64,000 nt of DNA from Styela clava (lineage: Eukaryota; Chordata; Ascidiacea; Stolidobranchia; Styelidae). The stretch spans positions 6,129,001-6,193,000 of the forward strand of contig NC_135258.1 of assembly GCF_964204865.1 (NCBI RefSeq). The letters are read 5' to 3'. A program made the position numbers and the translations under genes. The notes beneath the pieces were generated by a model that saw nothing but the letters and a program-made list of their open reading frames with translations, did not search any database and was not told where the DNA came from. Below are positions 37,501-52,500 of this stretch, in pieces. How positions within the stretch are numbered: the first letter of the stretch is position 1; the number at the start of each line of letters is the position of its first letter.

Positions 37501-40500
37501 AGCAAAAATAATTATATTACAAAACTAATTCTTTACTATGAATATATTCTTTTTTGCTATCTTGATTCACATTGCATAATATTTATCAACAATAATTATT
37601 CACAGGAAAGCGTTTGGTGGAAAGGGTTAAGCGTAAGTCTCTGTTTCATATAAATACGAAACATCTGATATTTATTCCCCATTGAAATTCCCTCTCTCAA
37701 ATTTAAATTATGTGTGGAGTACAAGATATCAAAGAATAAAATTTGATGGATTTCTAGTCAAGATAATAAGTATTTGTACAGTGATTCGCCCCAATCTTAC
37801 TAAATTTATTAATTATTATAATTAAATAGTTCATTTAACCTCTGCTATTTGACGGAGCATTCTTAATTGTTTTCTCTTCATTCGATTCTCGCGCAGTATG
37901 TAACGCCTTAAACTCATTGATTTCAGTTCATGTCAACCTCTGTCATTTCATTATTTTCCTAGAATTTATTTCTTATTCAGATGTCTCAAAAAACCTTGCG
38001 GCTCGCATGGATGGTATGAAACTTTTTGCGGTATTCTTATTATATCTATAAATTCTTCAATTTCAATTTCAAAAGTTTTATATGACCACAATCAGTTGCA
38101 CGAAACGTATGCAACTTCTTTTTCCTAGTTTCAATATAGTACATCATGAACACTCTGTACTTTTTTATATTACAGAAAAAGAAGCTAAATTTAAATTGAA
38201 GTTACTGGGTAAAGTATTATCATCCGAATAAGTTGCAGTTCGAAATGTAAGATAGCACTTACAAAAATGGTAGCCAAGGTTCCCGGTTCCACACTAAAAA
38301 TGGCGGTGAATAATAATGTGTACCTCGCTATGTATGTATGTAATGCTCGATAGTGGACAGTTCATTTCATTTAAAAAGGCTACCAATTCAGTTTAGGAAT
38401 GTTACATTTAACTAATTTTTTACTTTCTTAGTTTCCTCTCTTTGATATTGCGAATAAGATTGTATTATTATAAGCAATAACATTGTAATGATTCATTCCA
38501 ATAGTTACGAACTTATGTTTATTTAATAAATGAATTGTATTTGAAATAATTAGTTTTATATTAAAACAAAGTCACACAATCTGCTCATATTCAGAAACTA
38601 ATATTATTTTCCTATTCATTTTTATATTTAATTACTTATCATGTTTTCAGAACACAAGACCGCTATTGAACAACAAGCAAGAGGTAAATCCCACTTTTAC
38701 TAACGTTAGGCATTCATTTTATCAAGACCCTGTCACAGACGCCATTTGGAACGTGAGGCCACAAATCAATATACTCGGACGCATGCAAGAGCGTAGACAT
38801 AGATAACAGTGGCTACATATACAGCCCTTGTTTGCAACTGAAGGCGTGAATGAGCGATGCATCGTCATATAAAACGAATCTTCAATTACAAACATTTAGG
38901 CTTAATAATTCATTGTCCCTTCGCTGTTCTCTTTAGAGCACCAACAAAAGACTTCAGCAACTTTGGCTGGTGAGTTATTATTTGATACCGAGTGAACTTA
39001 TGGGTTAATTTGCTAAAAATGGTTGTTGGTGCTAAACATCGCTAAAGGCTATCGCTTAGCCAAATTTACAGTAATGAAGGCACGGGCAAACGGCGAACGA
39101 TTAAACGCAGCCACAAGAGCAAAAAAAAAATATTTTTACCCACGAGAGCGCCTTTTTAAACATAAACTGTCGAGGTAAAATTTTATGCTTGAAGAGAGAA
39201 ATTAGAAATTGGATACACTAAACAGTTTGACGGGCCGGATTGTGGCCCGCGGGACGCCTGTTGCGCACCAGTAATATAGATTATTTTATATGACCTCTAA
39301 ACTCCGTGTCTATATCTGAGCTTTGCTCCTTCGTTTTAAGTCTGTGCAGGTATGTGATTATTTCGAGAACATTTGTTTTCAATAAAAGCATGCTTTTATT
39401 AATTTGCGAACTTTTTAACAATGTTGATTAATTTAATTCTAGCTCTTGATGATAGCATAATGACTTCTTTCACAAGTGAGTTCCAATCTACTTATAATTT
39501 TGCATTTCGCATTTTTCTTATGATTGTAGAAGTCTCACGTCCATCGGCTCACATTGACGCAGTTTTCCCTACCTTAATTTTATATCGTTTGCTTCTCAGT
39601 GATCGCCCACAACTTTGCTCTGCACTACTCAGTAATTGCTAGTTACCGTATTTGAACAAATTATTTCGAGAAGGGATTTATATTAAATATGTTCAAATAT
39701 GAAAAGTCATTTTATTTGTCTTTAGCAATTTGATAATTATTTATGCTCAAATTCGATCGTTCCGCAAATTCTAATGCAAATACTCTTATATAGTTCTGTA
39801 ACGCATCCTTTCAAAAGCCAGTATCATTAACTAGCAGTAAATTTTATCAAATTTTAAAACTACGAAAACCCATGTTTTCTTTTTCCAGAGCAAGGGATGA
39901 AAATAGATGAGGCCACTAGAGGTAAAGATGTTATTTCAGACTATGATGTTATTTTGCTCGTCAGAATTGTCGAATGTTTTATAAAAAGATGAAATCTTGA
40001 TTGTAAATTGAATTTTAAATCAAAAATTAATCGAATAATAAACAGCCGTTGTTGCGTGCACGTATTTGTCATTCTTTCCACTCCAAACAAGTCTTTGTAC
40101 AAGAAGCTACAACCCACTGACAAAGTAGGCACTACATTTATGAAAACTTGAATTTTTTCGGTTATCAAACAATTTAGTAAACCCTGAGTGAGGAGCATGC
40201 GACCCACCAAAATCTGTTGCCTGTGCCAACAAAGTCTAGTCTAATCACAGGGCCAAATTCCAGCGTTTTTATTAAATGGGACGTAAGTGGATTGTAAGTG
40301 GCCGCTTTCATAGCTCGATGACATTAGGAATATGATCTTTTGTTTCAGAATTGACCAATGAGTTGGTGAATTCTACATCAGGTAAGTAAGATTTATATTT
40401 GCATGTGATAATTAGCAATGGATATTCGTTCAAGCAAAGATCTACTGCGTCATTTTTGTGACAATAAGTTTTCTTTTGATCAAAATTTCGTCAGACATTT

Positions 40501-43500
40501 AGGCAGATATCACAGTACTCGTTAACTCTCAATCTAGTATTTTTGAGTATTTCAAGTTATGTTTTTCAATTTAGATATAAACTGACTCCGGAATTTAGTT
40601 CTGATTCATTGAGCAACTACCATAAAATAAAATAAAATAGAAACTGTTGCCATCATTTCTTATTTATGGCGGCTTAAAAAGTTCAACACAACAAGTGAAT
40701 ATTAAAATTAGCTTGTCAATACAAATCACTTCGAAAAACAATACTCAAGTGTATATGGTGATGCAGAGGGAAGGGATAGTCAAAGGCAAAGGAAACATTC
40801 ATTCCTCCTAACACTGAGATAAAATAATCCATATTTTATATTATTTTTAATTTACAGAGCAGGGAAAATTACTTGGTGGAAAAATGGAAAGTAAGCTGTT
40901 AGAGATAATATAACAAAACATACATTGCAATAGATTTAATAATTCAGTGTTATCAAATTTGACTGGTCCACCAAACTAGACGAAGCAGATCAATAAAAAT
41001 AAAAAAAAATGCATTAGATGTAGACTCGATTCTGAAAAACAAATTCGATAATTTGCAACCAATAGAAGCGAAACTAATTTTGAAATTGAATTTTATTTAT
41101 CCGCGTGGTCAGACTATACTCTAAAACGAACTAGAACTCACAATTCTTGATGCGAGATACAACAGAAATAATCATAAACCAAACCACACAGTTGACATAT
41201 TGATATTTTATCCGTATCTAGAAGTTTTAGACGCTGTCAATAAAGGAATAAATGGTATGTAATTCTAAATCTATTCTATATCGATTTTTCATCAAATGCA
41301 GTATAACGCGTTAAATACAATTATGTATTGAAACAGACATGGACGCCAACTATACAGCTCAAATTGGGGGTAAGACTGTCTCAATACAATACGAATACTT
41401 TAAGCTTTGTGATCATTTTTATAGCTTTACTAAAAACGCAAATATGCTGACAAATTATCGCGGTACTAAATACTTAAACACATAACAATAGACACGAGAT
41501 TATTGTGATATTTGAGGCCAAATTTACAGTATTGCAGTCTTTTACTTGTCAAACTATTAGTTTTATTTCAAACAGGCTTTTACGGTAACATTGAGGGCAA
41601 CATGTTGGGTGAGTAAATGTAGATAGGTTTATGAGAAAAATGCTTTTTTCTGTTGAATTTCGGCGATTAACTTAAAGACATATGAACATTAGAAATTCAA
41701 TTTAACATTATTTTGTTGTGCAACATATTTCTAACTATAATTCATCCAAAACGTAGCCTATACAATCTAAACGTATTTAATTTATTCCAGTTAACTTTGC
41801 TTAATGTTGTAGATCCTGTATCTCTGGTGCAACCCCGTTCATCGTATAATATATATGGGCTGTATATAGGATATTTATATTACTATAGCATTACGTATGG
41901 GTTGGTCTGGGAATTATCTCATTTTCAACCCTATGGTCGACAGTATTGCCATTCCATATCTCTTTGAAGAATATAAACATCGACTTCATTTTGAAATATT
42001 TTGCAGGTTTTCTGACCGATATGAGAGCCAGCATAGCTGGTGAGTAGTTCAATCGGAATTTTCTGGTTGTACTTTGCGAAATTGTTTACGAACTCTGAAC
42101 AACGCTGTACACTGGCAGATATCTACTAGTTTTAACGGTAGTTGAAATAAAAAGCAACGTCGTCTATATAATTGTGGTTTTCCCTTATTTTATTACTATA
42201 CATATTAAAGTTAGAAAATGTTCAATTTTAACAGGAGAAGCGTTGAAAGTCAATCAGAAAGTATTGGGTCAGTATGTTATTTAATTGATACAACGTCATG
42301 AAGTGCGACCTAACTATGTAACCAGTTTAGATCTTTTCCGATTCCGCGTTCATTTATGTCTTTTGCTCTGAAATAATGGTATTATGCAAGCTGATATCTG
42401 ACGACATGTTAGCAATGGAATCTTTCCGGTTCGGCATTGTCTACCCAACCCGTTGCGCCCTAGATGGCGGGTATGGGATTTGAACCTGATGTCAACACAA
42501 TTGAGTCTCATCATTTACCGTTCGGTCACCGTGCCCTCATGAAAGGGAGAGAGGAAGTCGTAACATCTACACCCAGTTTGACTGTCTTTAATTCGTCGAG
42601 TAAAATTAACTAATGTTTGATATTTTGTCACAGCTTTCAAGAATACAATCAATTCTACGACAGACAGTAAGTGCTGCCAAAATATAGGTCGTATAACCCA
42701 TGGGTGTCAAACTCGCGGCCCGGGGGCCGCATGCGGCACCAGAGAACTTCAAGGCGGCCCTTGAACGCTTAACAATAAATGTAATATATTTTTGTTATCT
42801 AAATGTAATACATTCTTCAAGCCTTTTAAAGTGAAATTGATTATTCACATAGAAAACGACAATTTACTCAAAGTTTTATCTGTTTTGAACTCTGTTGTTT
42901 GCATTATATTTTGGAGATTTTAATGAATTGAGACACTATGCATATTCTGCATTAGTCGATTCCGACAACATAGTTTAAATTTTACTTTTGAATATTTTCA
43001 AATATCTTTATTTTTGATTTTTCATGGTTTTTCAATTAAAAAATTTTATAACACAGGGATTGAAAAAAGTCTGGGAAAAAGGAAATCAGGTTGGTTTGAA
43101 ATGAATTTTTTAAAATTCAAATCTACGTTAAATAGTTCTACTGTGATTATTACTATTGGAAAAACGTTATATGTTTGCCTTGCAAGAAAACATAGAATGT
43201 TGGCATGGAAAGTTGCGCTAATCACGTTACTCATATTTTCGAGCAATTTTGTAATCCGGGAATCAGGTCGGTCTTCTCTGTGGCGGTCACAACCGTAAAA
43301 TAGCAAACCGAATTGTTTAATAAATTTTTTATTCGCACTTTTAGGTAAGTTATCACATTTTGTTTTATTTTCAATCAATTAATTTCAGCACAAGACAAAA
43401 TTCTTCAGAATTCAATTGATAGTGAGTATTTTGTCAATATTCCTAATAATGGATGAATAGATCGTGAACCCGGAAATTATAAGTACACAACAAGAATTAA

Positions 43501-46500
43501 TTGATAAATCATGGAATATGAACGTAATAATGGCATTCAGCTGGGACCTGACGTCATATTTACCTTGCATTTATTCATTTGAAATTGGACCGTAATCGAA
43601 TATTTTAACACATTATCTGAATTCAATGGTTTTCCCAGTCACAAAATATATTATGTCTCACTAAGTCACACCGCCCAAGCGCTGAAAACACCGACCGGCC
43701 ATAATTACCTAGTTATGCTGAAAAACATGAATTGGTAAGGATTTGAAGTTATGGGCATGTAGTCAAATTGTTTTGCATGCAAGACTCAATAATTGTAAAC
43801 AGTTTCTGTCGGAAACTACTTCTCTAATTTTCGTTTTTATTAACAGAAGCGATGCATGACGTAGCAAACGTTACCACGGGTGAATGCTTTCATATATTCT
43901 TTTTGATGTGTATTTTTTTATGGTACTCGAAACTTCACAATAAATAAACACTTATATAACTAAAGAAGTTGTAATACATGAAAATTGTCTCTTTGCTTAT
44001 ATACCAGATTTCTATAAATTTCCAACTAACCTCGTTCTAGTATTAGGTTAGATAACGACGGATTAAATCTTGAAATTTATACATACCATGTTATAAAATA
44101 CGTGTTGTTTATTTGATCCTTTTTATCACTCAATCTCAAATATAACAATTTTTGTCAGAAATTGAAGCGAATATTAAGAAGACTTTTCCGGGTATGTATT
44201 GCTAAATATGGCATATGACTTGCATAACCCAAAAAGAATTGTAGAAAATCTTAAGTATAAGGATATAAACCTATGTTTTCAAAGCACACGTATTCGAAAT
44301 AAAATTTTTAAATTATCATAGAACTTGGAAGATAGAGATATTATTGATGCTTATTCGATGATATTTTTACAATTTCGTGTTTAGCAATGCAATTATTATT
44401 TAACTTAACTTTAATCTAAAAAAATACGTTGAATTTATTTCTATTACAGAGAAATTAAAAGCGATTAAAAAGAAAATTTTGGGTGAGTGATATCTTTAAA
44501 CGAATCTGTAGACAATGATGGTTCGGGCCATTCTGTTATCAATTATCTTCCCGATGCTCCACTATTAACCCATCATTCTTAACATGTTTTCAAAAGTCAT
44601 CTTAAGTTCATACTCATTAAATTTGTTGGTGCCAACTGGAGGAAACACCTGAAAAGTCATCTGCATATCATCGAATATTTGTGAATTATTTTTTCAAAAG
44701 TTGCTTGTCCATTATGTGTTTTTGCGCCTCAAATTTCTTGCTTCCACATAAAAAAAAGATATGTTTGTCATCTGTGTATCGTTTGATTTATTTTTACAAA
44801 TACCAAGAGTGTTTTTATTGCCATAATAAGTCTAGTCTAGTCCTTTTACACCAAGTCATCGTTTTTGTAAGTGTAAATGGAACTATACACTAATCGGGAT
44901 GAAAGAAATGACGAAAACTAGATAAAAGGGAATTAATAATAATATTCATAGCGATGAGATCAGTATAATATGCAGTGTTCATTTGTGTTACTTTGTTATT
45001 CTTTCAGAAGCATGGAATGTTTTATCATCAGAATCATAACTTTTTTGCTCATGGTGGAATATAAATAAAATTATTTGCAAATCAGGATACTAAATTAACA
45101 GAAATTCATGTCGACAAATAAATATTATATGTATACAACTGCTTGTAATAAGCAGTGTTTATTTGTGTTACATTACGGCAGTCAACATTTCTGGGTGCTT
45201 TTTTATGTTTCGAATTGAAAATGTGTCAAAATGAACACTGAATAAATTCTTGTTTTCGCAGCCAAAGTTCTTGACGTAACCGGTGAAATGGGAGGTAAAT
45301 ATGATTTGCGTTTACTTCGTTAGTTAACGGGCGCCGCTCCTGTGTGTACCAATATTGGAGTAACTAATTCTGTTCGCCTATTTTACATCAAATTGTGTAA
45401 AGGGACTGAAACCTATGGACAGGTGGATATTCACTTGGCTATCACAGACAGTCCCCGAACTTGTAATAGAACTAAAATTATAACTCTACCCTAACCTGGT
45501 ACACACACTACGAGAGTACCTAACGTGTACCGTTGTAAAAGTCTACGTGGCGTATACTAGTCATAGTCTAGATTTGTATTTAGATATATTTGCTGATGTT
45601 GCAGTGGGGTTCATATCTTTGTTATCCGGAGTTGTGAGTCTTAGCCAGGTCAAATTTTAATGGTTTAGTATCGTGAGTTGGATATAGCATTTATTCATCT
45701 CCTCGGTCCTGAAGATGTTGTAGTCGGAGCCATTTTGGTTAACCGGAGTCGTGAGTTGCAGTAGAGATAAAAATTTTAATGGTTCAGTATCATGAGTTGG
45801 AACAAGCATTTTTCTATTTCCACGGCACTAAATTTTTTTCTTATATCGATCAAAAATTATAAAGTTTTGTAAACATTTTTTAGATTACAAAAACCAAACA
45901 GTAAAAGCGCTCGAAGGTGAGTTATTTCATAATTCTACAAAGCGTTGGTAACGCGAGTTGGAAGCCATGGAGTATTTGTAGATGTATACGATACTTATAA
46001 ATATAATAATGTATAATGATAATAATATTTAGCGAAAAATACACTTTATGGACTTTGAATTCATTACATGACTTATATCCTCAATAGTTAGTTTTTGTTC
46101 CCGACTTAACCGCAACCTTTGAAATGTGATTCAACATTTCCTGTTTATTTTATTAAGTTATAGAAGTTATTTAGTTATAGAAGTTTTAAAATAGGAAGAT
46201 AAATCTAGTTCAAGGTCCTATCTTCTGATGTAGAATTAACTTTAATATCCGCTTGTTTTCACAGACACCGATCGTGAACTGAAAAAAGAACTAGCTACAG
46301 GTAAGTATGGCTAACCATTCAAATAACCTTCTCAAATATTAAAATGCCGCCACACTAAGCTTATTTCATGGACATTATAAAGGACTTTGTTTTACTAAAC
46401 TTTCTGTATTTTTTTAAATAGCCAGTAGGTTTTCATGAAAAACGGTGGTTCGTCAACTAAATTTGTTTGCTTACGTTTTGCGGAAAACATGTTTCTTCCC

Positions 46501-49500
46501 CGTTATATAGTCAGTGTCACCACTTATATATTACTACTACCACTTGAGGAACCCAAATCCTATTTTGTACAAACTTGCAAGCACTAAACATTTGCGTTTT
46601 TTCTGCTCCAATTCTAACTAAACCACATTTTATAGTGATGACTCCAATGGCAAACGACTATGACACAAAATGGAATGGTGAGCATAAATAGGATACGGTT
46701 TTGTAATATTCTTTTGTAACCGTTCTCTTAACATAGAATTAGCTAATGAGCTAGGAAAATTTTTTATCGTATATTTACTTATGATTTTTCCTTTCACTTG
46801 ACCACCAGCTTCATTTGTTATGTAGTTTTACTAATACTATTTACGTCATCGATTGCTTATTAATGCAAATCAATACGCCTGGTGTCTATTATCAGAAAGA
46901 GATCATTCTTGCGCGAATTATCCCTTGCAATTGAAAATAAAAATGCTTAATGATGCTACGTTGAAATAAGTATCTGCAGCGTGGGAATGGTCTGCTATTG
47001 CTCGGTTTTTGTCAATGTTAGAATCCCAATCATAATTTCACTGATTATATGCATTCGTCATTTTATTTCAGCATTCAAAAAAGACATGACGTCAGCTTTA
47101 GCAGGTATTCAAAGTTTATCTATATCTATTTACTATATGAAGCGACTGCTAAATCTTAGATAATTCTAAATTATAGTGAATATCTGTGAAATAGTGAAAA
47201 TTTGAATAAACAAAATGAGTGTAATATTTTTGAATTTCCCCGATAAGAGCCAAATGCTATTAGTACTTACCAAAGGACGCGGATATTGTCTAAGTGATGA
47301 CATTGCATTAGAAATTCACGTAATTTTGATGTTTTACCATTGCAGCAAGGTTCTCACACTTATATCGGCATAACAATCTCTTTATCGTCCTCATGTTGAC
47401 TGAAAATTTCTTCCCACTAAATTACCATTGGACAGCGGTAGACATATAGATAATTTAGTAGAATTGTGGATATTTTTGAAAGAAAGTCAAAGTTCACTTT
47501 TCCCTTCAACTTTGATAATCTCAGAATATTTTTAATGCAACTGACAATTCGCAAAAAATTGAACACAACAAATTCTGTAATATTTTCAAATTTGTTGATT
47601 GGGTCAGATTCAGATCGTACAAAGGAAATGCATATCGTGCTTACTATCGTAGTAAATATTGTACTCGAGTGATGACATTGCATGGCAAATTACTGAAACT
47701 TTGATATTTTCTAGCTGCAATATAGCTCTTATATTTAATTCGCATCTTCTCTTGGTGATTGGTTATTTCCTCTTAGTAAATTATTTTTTTATTAGATATA
47801 TTGGACAATGATAGACCTATGATTCACTTGATGGAATTGTTGATATTTTTTGAATAAATCAAAATTTACTTTTCCTTATAACTATACTAGACCAGTGATT
47901 CCAAACGTCTTTTCAAGCGACCCAAATTTTTGTAAAAAATCAATTTCGTAAAATATCGCGAACAAACATTTCGAAATTAATTTAAATTTTCAGATTTCGG
48001 AACAGCTGTTGGTAGCAAATTCGAAGGTGAGCAATTATAAAACAAGAATTAATTTATTTGTAATATTAGATTTAAAAAATGATGACGAGTGTTTTTTTTT
48101 ATACGTAGAATCGTCAAATAACATAGCTCTGTTCACTCGCAAGCCTACTAATAGAATTAAAATGAAAATAAATAATATTTTGTTGAAATAGTATCTATTA
48201 TCTAAACCAAATGTTTGTAGTGGAAGAGCCTATCTCGAATATATATCACGGAAGTTCAACAACTAATTGCAGTACCGGTAGCCTGCGCGCAGGGTTGCCA
48301 GATCCCAGCGATCAAAAAAAGCCAAATCAAGACACAAAAAAAGCCAGGAAAAGCCAACAATTTACCAAGTAGAAAAGCCCCATGATTAGTCAGATTTTAA
48401 GCCCTTGGCAACGTATTGATGATGTTAAAGACGTAAAGCTATCATGCCATTCAGTGAGGCACACAAATAGAAAGTAAAGTTCCTATAGAACTGTAGAAGG
48501 TGAAATAAATATCAAGTAGACAGATTTATTTTACCATTCAATATATACAAGACAGGGTGCCTCTTCAGCGTGTAATATACCTACATGTTTCTACTTAAAC
48601 TTGTAATATATCTTAAAAAATTCTCCCTATATTGTATCTTACTATAGAAAAAATTTCACTTTTTAAATTTATAAATCATCAATTTTATTAAAATATTATC
48701 TAACGCCGTGCCCCTCACAGGTGGACCACTGATATCTAATTCAGTAATTTTAGCGTAGTTAATCACATCGTTCGTGAGAGTAAATTTTGATTACTGCAAT
48801 TGCAGAATTAAACTAGAGCTCACATAAACCATACCAGGCATAATGAAAATTGAGTTATACAATTAATTTTTGGAAACAGAGTCAAAAACTGACAAATAAC
48901 ACGCAAAACTATAAAAAAAAGGTAATGCTTACAACCCCGCTTGAACATCTGTCTGAGCAGCTGCAGAAACTGCAAATATTTCTTATTTGGTATGGTTAAG
49001 AGTAAATGTAACAAACAAGGGAATAGAGGCTCCAGGAAAGCCTGATGTTAAGTAGCTAAGTACAGGTAATAGGCTATTGTTCAGTTGTTGAACACTAAAT
49101 ATTGTATTTCATATGATTTTAATAATAGACACTAGAATAGACTTGAAAAAAGCCAAAAAAAAAAAACGCCAAAAAGCCAAACGGAAATTCTGACGCCAAA
49201 CGCGTTTGAAAAAAGCCAAAAATGGCAAATTTGGCGTTAAAGAAGCCAATATGGCAACACTGCATGCGAGACTGAAAGGTGATTGAGCATCGATTTCTAA
49301 AACGAAGGAAGTTGTCAAGTAGATGATCACGCGTGAGAGAACAAAAACTGTGTTTTTGGTAATTAAAACAAAACGTCGAAAATTTCGATGGAGTGATGGA
49401 TCTCATAGGAGGGAAAAATTCCGAATATTCTTCTGACGACAACTCACGCCTTAAGCTACTAAAAATAGTAAATCGATTGACTCATTAGTTGCAGAAAAAG

Positions 49501-52500
49501 AGATTTTCTGCTGCAAAAGATCACACCAATCAAGTACAAGACGACTACAATTAGGAAAACAATTCATACGATCATTTGCAATACAAGTAGGGAAGTAGTC
49601 AAGGGTATAGAGACGTACCGAAAAGTCTCTCATGTTCGAATAAATTAGATAGCACATAATTTTTATTCGCATTGGTTCTTTGTTTTGCAGAGGTGAATAA
49701 AAACGATTTAGCACAAAGCTGTGACGAGACCCGATATGGAAATGCTTTGACCTGGGATACTAACAAGGAAGGGGCGGTTTACAAACTGACATTGCCAGCC
49801 TTTCTCTCTGGCATAGAAGTCTACTGCTCAAATCACAAGGGTTGGCTGGTACGATTGTTGTTATTTGTTTTGTTATTCATATATTAATAATTTTAAAATA
49901 CATCTGTGTCTTTCACATGCCTATTGCGCATCTCTCATCCGAACTTATGATCATCTTCGGTCGTACAACTGGCTGAAGATAAATATGTTGGACCTAGGTA
50001 ATAATTCAAGCAATTTAATTTTGAGGAATACAGAATGTCAATAAATTTACTGTTTTACTATAAACTTCTTATTTCAAATCAGAGTTTGTTTTCTATATCA
50101 AAATGCGATGTATTCAGGTTCTGATGAGATATGAGCCAAATCCTGACTTCTTTAGGGATTTTACATTAGAACTGTACCAAACGGATGTAGGAAAGCCCGC
50201 TGAAGATAACTACTGGATTGGTAAATATTATCAGTACAAAATAGCTTTTGAACACTACCATAAAAAATTACGTTTTGAAGAAGTTCATGATTGCTTTATA
50301 AATTTGCTCAAGGCAAGGTCTTGAACTTCATCTAAAAGTTCATTTTTGTACAGCCACTCGTATGTTGAAAACTATTTATACATTTCATTTTACAAAGACT
50401 ACAGTAAATACGGATTGTATTTCAACTAAACGATAATTTGTTGGATGCGACAAACTTAGTTAGAATTATTGGACACGTAGTGGACATAACGATCGTTTCA
50501 ATATTATGTTGTTGTTGTTGTTCTTTGACACGTTTTTAAAAAGTCGCTTTTCTTTTCGAATACTGGACCAATTGCTTTGAAATTTTCAGTGGTTAAAGAT
50601 AAAAATTTTCTCCAGAAGGCTATTACTTTTTTTTTCGCTATGACGTCATCAAAATTATGTGACTCTACGTGTCCATATATTTGAGCATAGCTCTCTTGTT
50701 AAAAAGAGGTTTATAAAAGAACTAAATATTGATAAATTTGAAACACGAATATAGCTTCATCTGCTTGACATTTTAGCAGTGAAGCGGTAAATTGTAGCTT
50801 TTTGTAACTGTTTTATTAATATACGTTATTTGACTTGTTACCTCGCTATAGTCCATAGGACACAGACGTGCAATGAATATGTTCGTTTGTAATATATTCT
50901 TCTTGTATCAAAGGTTTGGATAATATGCATAAGATTACCTCATACGGGAATTACAAACTCAAAATCGAACTTACACCAAAAATCGGGACTGTGATAACTC
51001 AAGTTTACGAGTAAGTTTAATTGACTGAGCTCCATGGCTATACACTTCTAGCGTTAATGTAGAAATTAAAAATCATGATTTCCCACTCGTTCAAGCTTCT
51101 GATAACTCAAAAACTATACGTAATTTCTTAAATCAGTTATCTCGGTCTTCGTATCAGTGTTTAATTGTCTATTCAGTATTGAACATTGTTTGTGGCAAAG
51201 TATTTCATAAAGACTGTAGAGTTATGCTCAAATTTATGTACGCGAATGGCTACGTTGCTGTTGGAGTCATCAAGAAAACTACCAAAACGTGCGGGAATAT
51301 GAAAGAAAACAAGGCGGCAGAAAAGACCAAAAAAAAAATTGGAAAGAAGTGCTGGAATCATCTAGCGCCCATCAACGGCATAAACAAAAAAAATCGCCGG
51401 GTGCTTGAGTTCTGGGTTTCAACTATCAGCGGAAATCCTGATACTGGCTTGTGCAGTATATTTGTGCATCGCTCGTTCTGCTTGTGATTTAAACCCAGTA
51501 AAATTATCAAATCAGACAAGTAGCTTATTAGTTTTTTGAGAGAATTTCAGCTTATCATGAAGTGGTTTTAAAAGCTGACTTATATAACATATCTAAGCTG
51601 CAAAGTAGAGGAATGTGTTAAACTCTTCAATACCCGATTGATTGGGAGGGATATATTATTTGGTCAACCGAAAAAATAATCATTAATACAAAAAAGTAGG
51701 TAAAATAGTTTTGGTATTGACAGTTTAAAATGAATGATTAGTCTAAACACAATGCATTTGCTATTTTACTTGAAATTCAGACTCTGCCAAATGATATGCT
51801 TTATTGTTTCAGATCATTCAGAGTGGGAGACGAAGCGTCCATGTATAAACTGACTATTGGAAAATTTGATAAAACCGAATCCAATACTTTGGTGAGTTCA
51901 CTGTTTCTTTGGTGATTATATTTGTAATTAGTGGAAAATAAGTCCATTTCTGTGTCGGATGAATAACAACTAAACGGGTATTTGTGTGAGTTCAGTACAA
52001 TTAGATGCTTCTATCATACGAACATTTTCATACAAAACGAAAGGTCAGATCGATCTCCGTCCCGGTTGGTGTGGTACTCCCGTAGTATGTGTACCACAAT
52101 AGGGTTAAGCCATAATTTTATTCTGATTTTCCTATTTTTTAATTCTAATACGAATTTGGAGACTGCTTTTGTTAGTCATGTGAATATCCCCCTACCCGTG
52201 GGTTTCAGTCCATTTACACAACAAAATTAGTTACCTCTATATTGATACACATACTTCTGGAGCGCCGTTGTTTCTATAACCCACTCTTCAATAAATAACA
52301 TGTGAATGGCAGACTTCATTTGAATGTCTGCTCACTGTTCGTGACTGATCCCAGACTAGATCTGAAAAGCATTTTATTTTAGACCAGACAATGAGATTTT
52401 GTAGCGTTCAAGCGATTTGCTTTCTTAGCCACGAATTGAATCTATGGATTATTTTCTTATAATAATTTTTTTAGTATTTTTCATCTTGTTGTTACCGTAT

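Larger units (their letters stand above)
36540..48026 (+). repeat. Array of 33-nt phase-1 exons, each encoding one hendecad
   Basis: Exons of exactly 33 nt start at 36540, 37212, 37981, 38176, 38651, 38937, 39443, 39889, 40349, 40858, 41222, 41337, 41576, 42007, 42235, 42634, 43057, 43389, 43847, 44159, 44450, 45262, 45884, 47072 and 47994. Off-size members: 36987-37040 (54), 37606-37632 (27), 46265-46300 (36) and 46636-46677 (42). All are phase 1-1 with AG and GT borders. Among the 25 translated units, position 6 is I, L, V, M, F or Y in 23, position 10 is I, L, V, M or F in 19, and position 2 is hydrophobic in 14. This is the 4-4-3 spacing of a hendecad coiled coil. Examples: EMYADLNKKID, EKLKAIKKKIL, GFLTDMRASIA. 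Introns run from 82 bp upward. Units differ strongly in sequence, so the array is old. Confidence 0.88.

Noticed and set aside
39530-39562. Additional 33-nt exon-like block after a tgattgtag acceptor
   Set aside because: At 33 nt it is not followed by GT, the nearest GT gives 32 nt and breaks the frame, and the peptide lacks the hendecad pattern.
45329-45520. Extra coding exon just after stalk exon 45262
   Set aside because: The sequence is a MITE family A copy.
51179-51487. A 102-codon Lys-rich ORF inside a FReD intron
   Set aside because: It starts from TTG, lies between two well-supported exons and shows no domain; probably chance or a repeat remnant.
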